Shown here: positions 15,833-24,024 of the stretch, piece after piece
Numbering within the stretch: position 1 is the stretch's first letter
Layout: every line of letters starts with the position of its first letter
Origin: Edaphobacter aggregans
GTDB lineage: Bacteria > Acidobacteriota > Terriglobia > Terriglobales > Acidobacteriaceae
NCBI GenBank assembly: GCA_022736715.1
Contig: DZDJ01000031.1
Location: 1-34,426 of the forward strand
Reading direction: 5' to 3'
DNA length: 34,426 bases
Notes under the pieces: model-generated
What the model was told of the DNA's origin: nothing
What the model saw: the letters and a program-made list of their open reading frames with translations, nothing else
Database searches by the model: none
Translations under genes and position numbers: made by a program

Positions 15833-17161
15833 ATGCCCGATAAAGTTCACAAACCCGCATTTGCCTCCTGGGGACGATACCCCGTCTATGACGCCGCCGT
15901 GTTGCCGCTCAACTGGGCCTCCGACTTTCCGCCCTCCACGCTGCAGCTCAATGGCATGTTGCCGGTCGGTATGGGCCGCAGCTATGGTGACGTCTGCCTG
16001 CTGAAGGACGGCACCCTGCTGCCCACGCGCGGCATGGACCGCCTGCTGCACTTCGATCCGCAAACCGGCCTGCTGCGTTGCGAGTCCGGCGTCACGCTTG
16101 CGGAAATTCTGAACTTCGGCGTGCCGCGCGGCTGGTTTCTCCCCGTCACGCCCGGCACCAAGTACGTCACCGTGGGCGGAGCCATTGCCAACGACATTCA
16201 TGGCAAAAACCACCATATCGCCGGCACCTTTGGCGGACACGTCCGCCGCTTTGAGCTGGTCCGCTCCGACGGCGCAGCCATGCTCTGCTCCCCAACCGAC
16301 AACGAAGACTGGTACGCCGCCACCATCGGCGGCCTGGGGCTCACCGGCCTCATCACCTGGGCCGAAGTCCAGCTCAAGCCCATCGTCTCGCGGCTCATCA
16401 AGTACGAGGGCATCCAGTTCCGTGGCCTCGACGAGTTCATCGCACTCTCCAAAGCCAGCCAGCATCTGGAGTACACCGTCAGCTGGATCGACTGCGTCTC
16501 CCAGGGCAAAAATTTTGCCCGCGGCATCTTCATGCAGGGCGACCACTCGGAGATTCCCGCGCCGCTCCCGCAATCGCCGGAGCCGAAGCTCGTCTTCCCC
16601 TTCGATCTGCCGGGCTTTGCGCTCAACCGCGCCAGCATGAGCGCCTTCAACTCGCTCTATTTCCATAAGCAGTTCAAAAAGCAGGTGGTCTCGCTGGTCG
16701 ACTACGAGCCCTTCTTCTACCCGCTCGACAAAGTCCTCCACTGGAACCGCATGTACGGCAAACGCGGGCTGCTGCAATTCCAGTGCGTCGTTCCCTGGGA
16801 CAATGGCAAGCACGCCATTACGGAAATCCTCAAAGCCATCACCGCCTCCGGACTGGCCTCGTTCCTGGCCGTGCTCAAGGTCTTTGGCGATGTGAAGTCG
16901 CCCGGCATGATGAGCTTCCCGGCGCCCGGCATCACGCTGGCGCTCGATTTCCCCATCAAGCCAGAGACCAGCTTCCCGCTCTTTGACCGCCTGGCCAGCA
17001 TGACGCTGGAGTTCGGCGGCCGCCTTTACCCGGCCAAGGACGCGCGCATGACCGCCGCGCAGTTCCAGGCCTTTTATCCGCAATGGCAGCAGTTCGCCCG
17101 CTATCGCGATCCGCAGATCAGCTCCAGCTTCTGGGAGCGGGTCACCGGAGAATGGGAATAA
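15833..17161 (+). CDS. dprE1: DprE1-like decaprenylphosphoryl-beta-D-ribose 2'-oxidase
   Basis: A 442-residue FAD-dependent oxidase of the vanillyl-alcohol-oxidase fold. It should oxidise polyprenyl-phospho-ribose at C2' to the keto intermediate, partnered by the DprE2-like protein. Motifs aligned by memory with mycobacterial DprE1: GRSYGD (49-53), PGTKYVTVGGAIANDIHGKNHH (107-128, FAD site), ATIGGLGLTG, FYPLDKVLHWNRMYG and EFGGRLYPAKDAR with the catalytic-site lysine at 402. The cysteine hit by covalent benzothiazinones (Cys387 in M. tuberculosis) is Ala370 here. ATG 15833 follows AAGGAAG closely; an ATG at 15806 overlaps the region just after the palindrome and has no ribosome site. Confidence 0.92.
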   Translation: MPDKVHKPAFASWGRYPVYDAAVLPLNWASDFPPSTLQLNGMLPVGMGRSYGDVCLLKDGTLLPTRGMDRLLHFDPQTGLLRCESGVTLAEILNFGVPRGWFLPVTPGTKYVTVGGAIANDIHGKNHHIAGTFGGHVRRFELVRSDGAAMLCSPTDNEDWYAATIGGLGLTGLITWAEVQLKPIVSRLIKYEGIQFRGLDEFIALSKASQHLEYTVSWIDCVSQGKNFARGIFMQGDHSEIPAPLPQSPEPKLVFPFDLPGFALNRASMSAFNSLYFHKQFKKQVVSLVDYEPFFYPLDKVLHWNRMYGKRGLLQFQCVVPWDNGKHAITEILKAITASGLASFLAVLKVFGDVKSPGMMSFPAPGITLALDFPIKPETSFPLFDRLASMTLEFGGRLYPAKDARMTAAQFQAFYPQWQQFARYRDPQISSSFWERVTGEWE

Positions 17162-17216
17162 GCATCTTCCCCTGCAATTAACAGAAACCAGCGAGCTATA
17201 AGGAAGTAATAGAACA

Positions 17217-17975
17217 ATGAGTCAAAAGAACGTTCTGCCGAAGAGAATTCTGGTGCTGGGGGCAACCTCCGGAATCGCCATGGCCACCACGCGCCTGCTG
17301 GCCGCACAAGGCGCCAGCCTGTATCTGGTTGGCCGCAATGCGCAAAAGCTGGAAGCCGTGGCCGGTGACCTGAAGACGCGCGGCGCAGCCTATGTAGACA
17401 TCTGCGTGCTTGACCTGGACGACACCACCCAGCACCCCAAAATGCTGGCCGACGCCGTCCATTCTCTCGGTGGGCTCGACATGGCCTACATCGCGCATGG
17501 AGTACTCGGGGACCAGCAGCAGGCCGAAGCGGACTATGCCGTGGCTGCGGCCATTCTGCACACCAACTTCCTCTCCGTCGTTTCGCTGCTCACCTGGCTG
17601 GCCAATTTCTTTGTCAACCAGCAGAGCGGCATACTGGCCGTGATCTCCTCCGTTGCCGGAGACCGCGGCCGCAAGAGCAACTACGTCTATGGCGCATCCA
17701 AAGGCGCGCTCAATGTTTTCCTGGAGGGGCTGCGCAACCGCATCGACCGCGAAGGCATCAACGTGCTCACCATCAAGCCCGGCCCGGTGCAAACGGCCAT
17801 GACCGCGCACATGCCCAAGGCAGAAAAGTTCGCCCCACCGCAAAAAGTCGCGGAAGACATTCTGAAGGCCGTGGCCAGACGCAAGGATGTCGTCTACGTC
17901 CCCGGCATCTGGGCCATCATCATGTTCGTCATCCGCTCCATTCCGGAAGCCATCTTCAAAAAGCTGAACCTGTAG
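17217..17975 (+). CDS. dprE2: DprE2-like decaprenylphosphoryl-2-keto-ribose reductase (SDR)
   Basis: A 252-residue short-chain dehydrogenase that should reduce the keto intermediate with NADH/NADPH to polyprenyl-phospho-D-arabinose. The cofactor motif is GATSGIA (15-21). The active site has S144/S145 and Y158-x3-K162 (VYGASKGAL). Features specific to DprE2 and not to general SDRs are HPKM (73-76), HGVLGD (94-99), PGPVQTAMTAHM and the hydrophobic tail RSIPEAIFKKL, which resembles the membrane-associated C-terminus of the mycobacterial enzyme. AAGGAAG lies 10 nt before the ATG. It follows the DprE1-like gene by 55 bp and is the last gene of the run; a long inverted repeat lies just after its stop. 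Confidence 0.92.
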   Translation: MSQKNVLPKRILVLGATSGIAMATTRLLAAQGASLYLVGRNAQKLEAVAGDLKTRGAAYVDICVLDLDDTTQHPKMLADAVHSLGGLDMAYIAHGVLGDQQQAEADYAVAAAILHTNFLSVVSLLTWLANFFVNQQSGILAVISSVAGDRGRKSNYVYGASKGALNVFLEGLRNRIDREGINVLTIKPGPVQTAMTAHMPKAEKFAPPQKVAEDILKAVARRKDVVYVPGIWAIIMFVIRSIPEAIFKKLNL

Positions 17976-17996
17976 CGTCATGACGGGTGCGGGTGC

Positions 17997-18136
17997 CCCA
18001 GGTCTCGCCTATAGCGGTTTTCCAGTTGGTATAGAGGGGACGTGATGCCATGAAATGGCTTTTTTCTCAAGAAAAAGCCGTCCTGCATGTTCTTTGAAAC
18101 TCCACGAAAACTGGAGAACCGCTCTATAGACCTGGG
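17997..18136. repeat. Long imperfect inverted repeat between convergent genes
   Basis: The left arm 17997-18027 (CCCAGGTCT..CTATAGCGGTT..CCAGTT) matches the reverse complement of the right arm 18109-18136, with a small indel. Inside it are further hairpins: GGCTTTTT (18057-18064) with AAAAAGCC (18072-18079), and GCCAT-GAA-ATGGC. It lies between the stops of the DprE2-like gene (+) and the propeller-like gene (-). It could act as a bidirectional terminator, but no T-tract follows the inner stem. The nested structure also looks like a REP/BIME-type repeat. Confidence 0.7.
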
Positions 18137-18147
18137 CCCGCGAAGAC

Positions 18148-19509
18148 CTATTTCTTCGTCACCGGAGTCAAATCCACCGGCGGCAGGTCATAAATCTGGA
18201 GCTCTCTTCCAGCCACCACCGCCAGCCGCGACCCATCCGGCGCAAGCGAAAAATTATTGCCATCGTGGAATACTTCGCGCAGCGTCATCCGCAACGCCAG
18301 CGCGCCCGTCCTCGTGTCCAGCACGCTCAGTTCCTGCCCGTCGACCAGTTGCGGAGAAACATCGTTGGTGGAATATACCGGATACGGCGTCAGCACCCGG
18401 CTCAGCACAAAGCGCGCCGCCTGCGGAACCGTCACAATCTTCGGCCAGATGTACGACCCGGACAGCTTCTGCTGCCACAGCGCATCTCCCTGCAGATCAA
18501 AGACAGACATGCGGCTGAAATCGTTGTCGTCATCGCAACCCAGCGTCAGGAACCGCTGCGTATCCAGAAAAACCGCCGACGGCCTGCATCCGGAGATGTA
18601 GTCAAAAAGTTCCGCGCCATCGGAGCTGTCCAGCGGGCCAAACCGGAAGAGCCACTTCCGCGGTTCTTCCTGCACCACCCGCAACACGCCCGTCTCCAGC
18701 GCAGGAATCACCACCGGAACATCGAAGGTCGCGTGGCCGGCCGCGCTATAGGTGTGCCCATCGTTCAGGTTCAGCTCAAAGAACTGGACATCCGTGCCAC
18801 CGCCCTGATCTTCCTGCTGCGCCGCAGCCGAGTCCGGATTACTGCCACGCGGAATCAGACTTGGTGCGCCGGAAGGCCCCTGTCCTACGTTGATCTGCAC
18901 CGGGGGCAGCGTCCGCCTGGTCTCCACAATCAGTAAATGCCTGTCCGGCGACATCTGCAGATCCTGCAACGGCCCTGCCAGCGTCAGGAAATCCAGCGGC
19001 TGCATCGCCGCATCCTGGGTCCTCAGATGCCTGTGCAACTGGGCCAACGGATCCAGCAGACCCAGCCTGCGCCCCTGCCGCAGCAAAAACCGCCCACCGC
19101 CCAGCGACCACAAATACTGCGCATGATCGTGCATCCGCCAGTCGGTCTGCGCCAGCACTTTGCCCGTTGGCAGTTCCAGCAGCAGCGCCGTAATCACCTG
19201 GTCATTGTCATCCGGAGGGTCGTTCGGAATGCGCCGCATCAGCTTGCGCGCATTGAACGTGAACAGCACATGCCGGTCATCCACAAAGCTGACGCTCATC
19301 ATGGAGTAGCCCAGCAGCCGATAGTCCTGCGCGGGTGTCGTATATCCAAACCGGCCCAGATCGATGCGCAAATCCGGCTGCGACCGCTGCGGACGTCCGG
19401 CTCCGCCTTCTACCGCCCATGCTGGCAACACAAGCAGCAGCGCCAAAAACAGGCCACTCGCCCAAAAACAGGCATTCTTCTCATGCCGGATTGGAAACCG
19501 AGGTGACAT
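18148..19509 (-). CDS. Secreted beta-propeller-like protein of unknown function
   Basis: A protein of about 453 residues with a signal peptide (MSPRFPIRHEKNACFWASGL, then LFLALLLVLPAWA), so exported. The mature part has repeated blade-like strands such as SFVDDRHVLFTF, MSPDRHLLIVETR, FLDTQRFLTLGCDD and NFSLAPDGSRLAVVAGRELQ. These suggest a WD40-like or YncE-like beta-propeller. No catalytic motif was seen. An in-frame ATG 14 codons upstream (19551) would extend the N-terminus without a ribosome site, so the start is uncertain. It is divergent from the EamA transporter, and convergent with the arabinose-donor genes, so it is not obviously in that pathway. Confidence 0.7.
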   Translation of the reverse strand: MSPRFPIRHEKNACFWASGLFLALLLVLPAWAVEGGAGRPQRSQPDLRIDLGRFGYTTPAQDYRLLGYSMMSVSFVDDRHVLFTFNARKLMRRIPNDPPDDNDQVITALLLELPTGKVLAQTDWRMHDHAQYLWSLGGGRFLLRQGRRLGLLDPLAQLHRHLRTQDAAMQPLDFLTLAGPLQDLQMSPDRHLLIVETRRTLPPVQINVGQGPSGAPSLIPRGSNPDSAAAQQEDQGGGTDVQFFELNLNDGHTYSAAGHATFDVPVVIPALETGVLRVVQEEPRKWLFRFGPLDSSDGAELFDYISGCRPSAVFLDTQRFLTLGCDDDNDFSRMSVFDLQGDALWQQKLSGSYIWPKIVTVPQAARFVLSRVLTPYPVYSTNDVSPQLVDGQELSVLDTRTGALALRMTLREVFHDGNNFSLAPDGSRLAVVAGRELQIYDLPPVDLTPVTKK

Positions 19510-19625
19510 CCGCTCTGCTTTGTACTTTCCCCCTGCTTCGTACTCTTTCATAGTCACAGGCAGAAAGCCAACCGCCTGCCGCCGCCCCTGCTGACGATTC
19601 CCACAGACTGTGCGACAGTGAAGAG

Positions 19626-20558
19626 ATGCCGAATCCCGCCCAGAAAAGACCACCCCGCCGCGGACTCGGCTTTGCCGCCTGCGCTCTGGCAGGATCGCTC
19701 TGGGGCACCGGATTTTTCTTTGGCAAAATTGCACTGCGCGAGATGAGCGTCAGCCACATGGTGCTCTACCGCTTCCTGTTCGCCTGCATCAGCCTGCTGC
19801 CCATCGCGCTGCGGCACCCGGCGCGGCTGACTGCCCGGGAGTGGCAGGTCCTGCTCATCGCCTCCGCCCTTGGCGTACCCATCCAGTTTCTGCTGCAGTT
19901 TAAAGGGCTTGCCCTCACCACGGTTTCCCATGCCTCGCTGATGGTTGGCACCATGCCCGTCATTCTGGCCGCGGGGGCCACGCTCTTTGCCCACGAACGG
20001 CTCGACAACTTGGGCTGGCTTTCGCTCGCGGTCTCCACTATCGGCGCAGCGCTCATCGTGCTGGGTGGCCACCTCACACTCACCGGCAACGGCCCGACGC
20101 TCGCCGGAGATATGCTGGTGGTGCTCTCGCTCGTCATTGCGCTGGGCTGGATACTACTGAACAAGCAACTGATGGAGCACCACTCCGCGCTGGTCGTCAC
20201 CGCGTATGGCCTGCTGGCAGGCACCGCCATGCTGCTGCCCTGGGTGCTCGCCACAGACGGCCTCCCTCCGGTTGCCCATGTCTCGCTCCAGGTATGGCTC
20301 GCCCTCGCCGCCAGCGGCATCCTGTGCACCACCGCCACCACGCTGCTGTGGAACTGGGGAATGACCCAGGTGCCCGCCTCGCAGGCCGGCGTCTTTCTGA
20401 ATCTGGAACCGCTCATCGGCTCCCTGCTGGGCGTCTTCGTGCTGGGAGACCATCTTGGCCCGGATGCCTGGGTCGGCGGAGCCTTGATCCTGGCCGCCGC
20501 CATCACCCTGACCAGCCGCCCGCAAAGCCACGTAGAAGACGAGCACCTGATTGCATAA
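19626..20558 (+). CDS. EamA/DMT-family transporter
   Basis: A 310-residue inner-membrane protein with ten hydrophobic helices in two homologous halves, the drug/metabolite transporter plan. The first half opens GLGFAACALAGSLWGTGFFFGKIAL. ALTTVSHASLMVGTMPVILA, and in the second half the matching QVPASQAGVFLNLEPLIGSLLGVF, are the conserved fourth and ninth helix regions. It probably exports a metabolite or amino acid; the substrate is unknown. GAAGAG lies close before the ATG. It is convergent with the ester hydrolase gene. Confidence 0.92.
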   Translation: MPNPAQKRPPRRGLGFAACALAGSLWGTGFFFGKIALREMSVSHMVLYRFLFACISLLPIALRHPARLTAREWQVLLIASALGVPIQFLLQFKGLALTTVSHASLMVGTMPVILAAGATLFAHERLDNLGWLSLAVSTIGAALIVLGGHLTLTGNGPTLAGDMLVVLSLVIALGWILLNKQLMEHHSALVVTAYGLLAGTAMLLPWVLATDGLPPVAHVSLQVWLALAASGILCTTATTLLWNWGMTQVPASQAGVFLNLEPLIGSLLGVFVLGDHLGPDAWVGGALILAAAITLTSRPQSHVEDEHLIA

Positions 20559-20610
20559 AAAAAACAGAAAAGGCGCCGCCGGGGTGCATTTCTCTCTGGC
20601 AAGCGCCTTT
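20557..20610 (-). terminator. Terminator of the ester hydrolase gene
   Basis: AAAGGCGC (20569-20576) pairs with GCGCCTTT (20603-20610). On the minus strand the stem is followed by TTTTCTGTTTTTTTT, a strong U-tract. The 26-nt loop also allows a rival stem, CCGCCGGG with CCC..CGGCGG downstream at 20611-20621. The EamA stop codon lies at the far edge of the T-tract. Confidence 0.8.
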
Positions 20611-20627
20611 CCCGTCGGCGGTAAAAG

Positions 20628-22556
20628 TTACGGCTGCGGCAGCACCATCACTTCCACGCCGGAAGCAGCCTTCTGATTGCAGAAGACCTGCTCCGTCGCC
20701 TTTTTGAAGTCCCCCGGCTTCGCATACGGAATATCCACAAAGGTCTGCGGATTGCGGTCCACCAGCGGAAACCACGAGCTTTGCACCTGCACCATAATGC
20801 GATGCCCCTTGCGGAAGGTGTGGTTCACATCCGGCATGGTAAAGTCCAGCTCCGTCATCCTGCCCGGCACCAGCGGCTCCGGCTTCTCCCAGCTATGGCG
20901 AAACTTCGCCCGCATCGGCTCGCCGCGCACCAGTTGCTCATATCCGCCCATCTGCAACGGCGGCGCGTCGATCACGTGCTTTCCCTCGTTGTCCTCTTCC
21001 GGATTCGGAAAGTCCTTCGGATACACATCGATCAGCTTCACGATAAAGTCCGAATCCGTACCGCTGGAGGCAATCTTCAGCTTTGGAGAAATCGGTCCGG
21101 CAATCGTCACATCCCCCTGCAACGGAGCCGACTCATACACCAGCACATCCGGACGGCGCGCCGCAAAGCGCTGATCGTCGTCCATGTAGCGCTGCGGAAT
21201 ATCGTTGGTCGTATATCCCACAAACGGCACCGGATGCGTCGGATCGCTCACATACTGGTTATGGCCTTCTGCCGCCGTTGGCGGCGCAAAGCTCAGCGTG
21301 CCGTTCTGGTGAAAGTACAGCATCCGCGGATGCACACCCGGCGGAGGCCACGCGCTGTACTTGCGCCACACATTAGTGCCCGTCTCAAAAACATACGCCT
21401 TTGGCAGGTTCGAAGAGCCCCTGCCCTTCAGGTAATACTCAAAAAACGGAAACTGAATCTGCGCGCGGAAATACTCCGCCGTCTTCGCGCCAAACTGCAC
21501 ATCCCCCAGATGATCGCCGGAAAGGTACGCCCAGCCGCCATGCACCCACGGCCCAATCACGACGGTATTCGTAATCCCCGGATTGAATTTGCCGATCGCG
21601 TGGAACGTCTTCAGCGGCCCGGTCAGGTCCTCGGCGTCAAACCATCCTCCCACCGTCAGCACGGCTGCGTGCACGCCAATCATGTGCTGCGACAAGTCGC
21701 GTATCTGCCAGTAATGGTCATACGTATCGTGCTGCATCTGGTCCAGGTACAGTGCATTGCTGCCACCCAGATATTTCTTCTCCATCTCGCTCAGCGGTCC
21801 GGCGTTCAAATAGAAGCGATAGCTGTCCGGCCCGATGTCCACGGACCTGGCTGGTGGCTCCTCTGTGGCCGGCCCGTTGAACTGGTGAAAAAATCCCGCA
21901 TAAAAACCAAAGTTGGCCGCCAGCATAAACGCGCCACCATGGTAGCTGTCATCCGCGCCAATAAATAAGTTCGTCATCGGCGCCTGAGGCGAGGCCGCCT
22001 TGATGGCCGGGTGCGAATTGATGATGCTGGCCGAGGTATAGAACCCCGGATACGAGATGCCGACAATGCCCACCTTGCCGTTGTTGTCCGGCACATGCTT
22101 CAGCAGAAACTCAATCGTGTCGTAGGTGTCCGAACTCTCATCCGTCTGCTGGTTCGAGGTCTTGTGATCGATGGCCGGCGTCATCTCCACAAATCTTCCT
22201 TCCGACATAAAGCGCCCGCGCACATCCTGATACACAAAGATGTACCCGGCCTTTTCAAACTCATCCGATGGCCCCAGATGCCCCCTGTAGTGGCCGTCGC
22301 CATACGGCCCCACTCCATACGGCGTGCGCGTCATCAGAAACGGCCACGACCCATGGTCAGCAAACGCCTCCGGCTTGGGAACATACACCGCCGTGAACAG
22401 ATGCGCGCCATCGCGCATCGGAATGAAGTATTCATATTTGGTGTAATGCGCTGTGACAAATGCGGCGCTGTTCTTGTCCTGCGCCAAAGCAGCCGCGCAA
22501 ATGCCGCAAAGCAGCACAACCAGCCAGGGCCGGAAGACCCATATTCTCTTCCTCAT
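20628..22556 (-). CDS. CocE/NonD hydrolase, probable alpha-amino-acid ester hydrolase
   Basis: A 642-residue serine hydrolase with signal peptide (MRKRIWVFRPWLVVLLCGIC, cleavage after ALAQ), so periplasmic or secreted. Residues 40-350 form the alpha/beta-hydrolase and cap. The nucleophile is S168 in VGISYPGF, the acid D307 in WFDAED and the histidine H339 in GPWVHGG. The C-terminal third is the jelly-roll of the S15/CocE group (DFTMPDVNHTFRKGHRIMVQ). E309 and D310, next to the catalytic Asp, together with D202/D203, recreate the carboxylate cluster that binds the free alpha-amino group in amino-acid ester hydrolases (AEH). This favours AEH over cocaine esterase or X-Pro peptidase. GAGG precedes the ATG by 10 nt. 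It follows the diguanylate cyclase gene by 62 bp on the same strand. Confidence 0.88.
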   Translation of the reverse strand: MRKRIWVFRPWLVVLLCGICAAALAQDKNSAAFVTAHYTKYEYFIPMRDGAHLFTAVYVPKPEAFADHGSWPFLMTRTPYGVGPYGDGHYRGHLGPSDEFEKAGYIFVYQDVRGRFMSEGRFVEMTPAIDHKTSNQQTDESSDTYDTIEFLLKHVPDNNGKVGIVGISYPGFYTSASIINSHPAIKAASPQAPMTNLFIGADDSYHGGAFMLAANFGFYAGFFHQFNGPATEEPPARSVDIGPDSYRFYLNAGPLSEMEKKYLGGSNALYLDQMQHDTYDHYWQIRDLSQHMIGVHAAVLTVGGWFDAEDLTGPLKTFHAIGKFNPGITNTVVIGPWVHGGWAYLSGDHLGDVQFGAKTAEYFRAQIQFPFFEYYLKGRGSSNLPKAYVFETGTNVWRKYSAWPPPGVHPRMLYFHQNGTLSFAPPTAAEGHNQYVSDPTHPVPFVGYTTNDIPQRYMDDDQRFAARRPDVLVYESAPLQGDVTIAGPISPKLKIASSGTDSDFIVKLIDVYPKDFPNPEEDNEGKHVIDAPPLQMGGYEQLVRGEPMRAKFRHSWEKPEPLVPGRMTELDFTMPDVNHTFRKGHRIMVQVQSSWFPLVDRNPQTFVDIPYAKPGDFKKATEQVFCNQKAASGVEVMVLPQP

Positions 22557-22618
22557 AAAAGGCGACCTCGTAAAGGCAGTATGCGAAGAAGCAGAATACA
22601 TCAAGCGCGGGCCTTGCA

Positions 22619-23869
22619 CTATGAAACAAAGAACCGCCGTGCCTGCAGGGGTGCGTCCTCCGGATCGGCACACACCTGGTCACGTCCGCGCGATTTGGCC
22701 TTGTAGAGCGCACGGTCCGCCGACTCCACCAGTTGCTGCTGCTGGTCATTATTCCGGGGACACAATGAGGCCACACCGCAACTGATCGTCACCGGCGCGG
22801 CCGACCGGTCAGTCCCTTCCGGCATTACGCTGCTCTTCACCACAATACGCAGTCTTTCCGCCACGCGCCGCGCATCTTCCAGGGCCATGTTCGGCAGCAG
22901 AATCACAAACTCCTCGCCGCCATACCGGGCCACGAAATCTTCCTTGCGCCGCAGCCCCTGTTGCAGCATCCCGGCAATACGCGCCAGCACCGCATCTCCG
23001 TGCAGATGGCCGTGCCTGTCGTTCAGCATCTTGAAGCGGTCAATGTCCACCATCACCAGTGAAAGCGGCTGGTTCAGGGCCACGGCCTGCTGCCACACCA
23101 GCGCAAAGTATGTATCGAAATACCGCCGGTTCGCCAGTCCGGTCAACGCATCCAGATTGCTCAGGCGCGTCAACTCGGCATTCACATAAGACAAATCCTG
23201 GCTCTGCATATCGCCGCGCAGCCGCAGCAGATAGCTGATGCGCTCCTCCCGCTCCATGCTGTAGTTGGCGATCAGCGTAAAGATGATCGATGCGGAAACC
23301 AGGCTGAAGGCAACCAGCTTCTCCGGCCCATTCAACCAGGGATCGGCCCAGAGATACACCATGTCCCCCGCAAAGCAGATGGCAGACCCCGCCGCCGCAT
23401 ACGGAAACCGCAGCCGCATCACGATGTTGCCGAACATCAGAATCAGAATGATCGAGGTCTGCGCAAAGGCAGCCATCACCCGGCTTACATCGAAATACAG
23501 GTTCAGTGAGCTCAATGCAAACAAGATCATGATCGCCGCCACGGCGGACTCGCGCAGCCGCCGCGGCAGACTAAACCGCATCGCCGTATTGATGACCACA
23601 GCAACCGGCGTCACAATCGCAATCCGCACCATGACGGCGTGAAAAAACTTTTCCGGAAAGATCAGATGGTCGCTGATGAGAAAAAGATCGTAGATCAGGA
23701 TGGCGATGACGCCTTCAATCCACAACCGGTAACCACGCTGCTGCGCAGTGTCCAGCTCGAACTGGTTCTCAAACTCAGGGAAGAAGCGGAGCCGCTGGAA
23801 GTGGCTCCTGCTGAAAGACTGGATCTGCGTCTCCAGCCGCTGCTGCGGATTTTGACCTGCCATTGCCAT
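22619..23869 (-). CDS. Membrane diguanylate cyclase (GGDEF)
   Basis: A 416-residue inner-membrane protein. A short cytoplasmic start is followed by six hydrophobic helices (about 47-220). A short linker leads to a GGDEF domain at 240-400 with LDALTGLANRRYFD, MVDIDRFKMLND and the active-site GGEEF at 317-321. The inhibitory site RKED (308-311) lies exactly five residues before it, so product feedback inhibition by c-di-GMP is expected. All catalytic features look intact, and no EAL domain is present. It makes c-di-GMP from GTP, controlling motility and surface attachment. The six-helix sensor does not match a MASE type I can name. GAAGG is 9 nt before the ATG. It may be co-transcribed with the ester hydrolase. 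Confidence 0.95.
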   Translation of the reverse strand: MAMAGQNPQQRLETQIQSFSRSHFQRLRFFPEFENQFELDTAQQRGYRLWIEGVIAILIYDLFLISDHLIFPEKFFHAVMVRIAIVTPVAVVINTAMRFSLPRRLRESAVAAIMILFALSSLNLYFDVSRVMAAFAQTSIILILMFGNIVMRLRFPYAAAGSAICFAGDMVYLWADPWLNGPEKLVAFSLVSASIIFTLIANYSMEREERISYLLRLRGDMQSQDLSYVNAELTRLSNLDALTGLANRRYFDTYFALVWQQAVALNQPLSLVMVDIDRFKMLNDRHGHLHGDAVLARIAGMLQQGLRRKEDFVARYGGEEFVILLPNMALEDARRVAERLRIVVKSSVMPEGTDRSAAPVTISCGVASLCPRNNDQQQQLVESADRALYKAKSRGRDQVCADPEDAPLQARRFFVS

Positions 23870-23935
23870 GGGGACTGGCCTTCACGATTCAGCGTGAACA
23901 ACATCCCCAGAGTACGTTTGCAGCAGGTAACCATC

Positions 23936-23989
23936 TATAGCACTTTGGTTGATGACCAGAAAGCGTCATTACCGCCACCAAAGCTGTAT
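23936..23989. other. Extended stem-loop between holA and the GGDEF gene
   Basis: The inner stem ATGAC (23952-23956) with GTCAT (23965-23969) is extended outward, after a small internal loop, by CTTTGGT (23943-23949) with ACCAAAG (23977-23983) and weaker flanking pairs. It lies in the 155-bp spacer between the holA stop and the GGDEF start, both minus strand. No T-tract follows in either direction. Its edge CTATAGC also occurs in the arms of the inverted repeat at 17997, hinting at a shared repeat family. Confidence 0.5.
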
Positions 23990-24024
23990 CTTCCAGCCAG
24001 GGCAGCCAGCGCTTCTTTTCCAAC

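Noticed and set aside
15731-17083. A 450-codon minus-strand frame opposite the DprE1-like gene
   Set aside because: No recognisable motifs, and it spans the palindrome and a certain gene.
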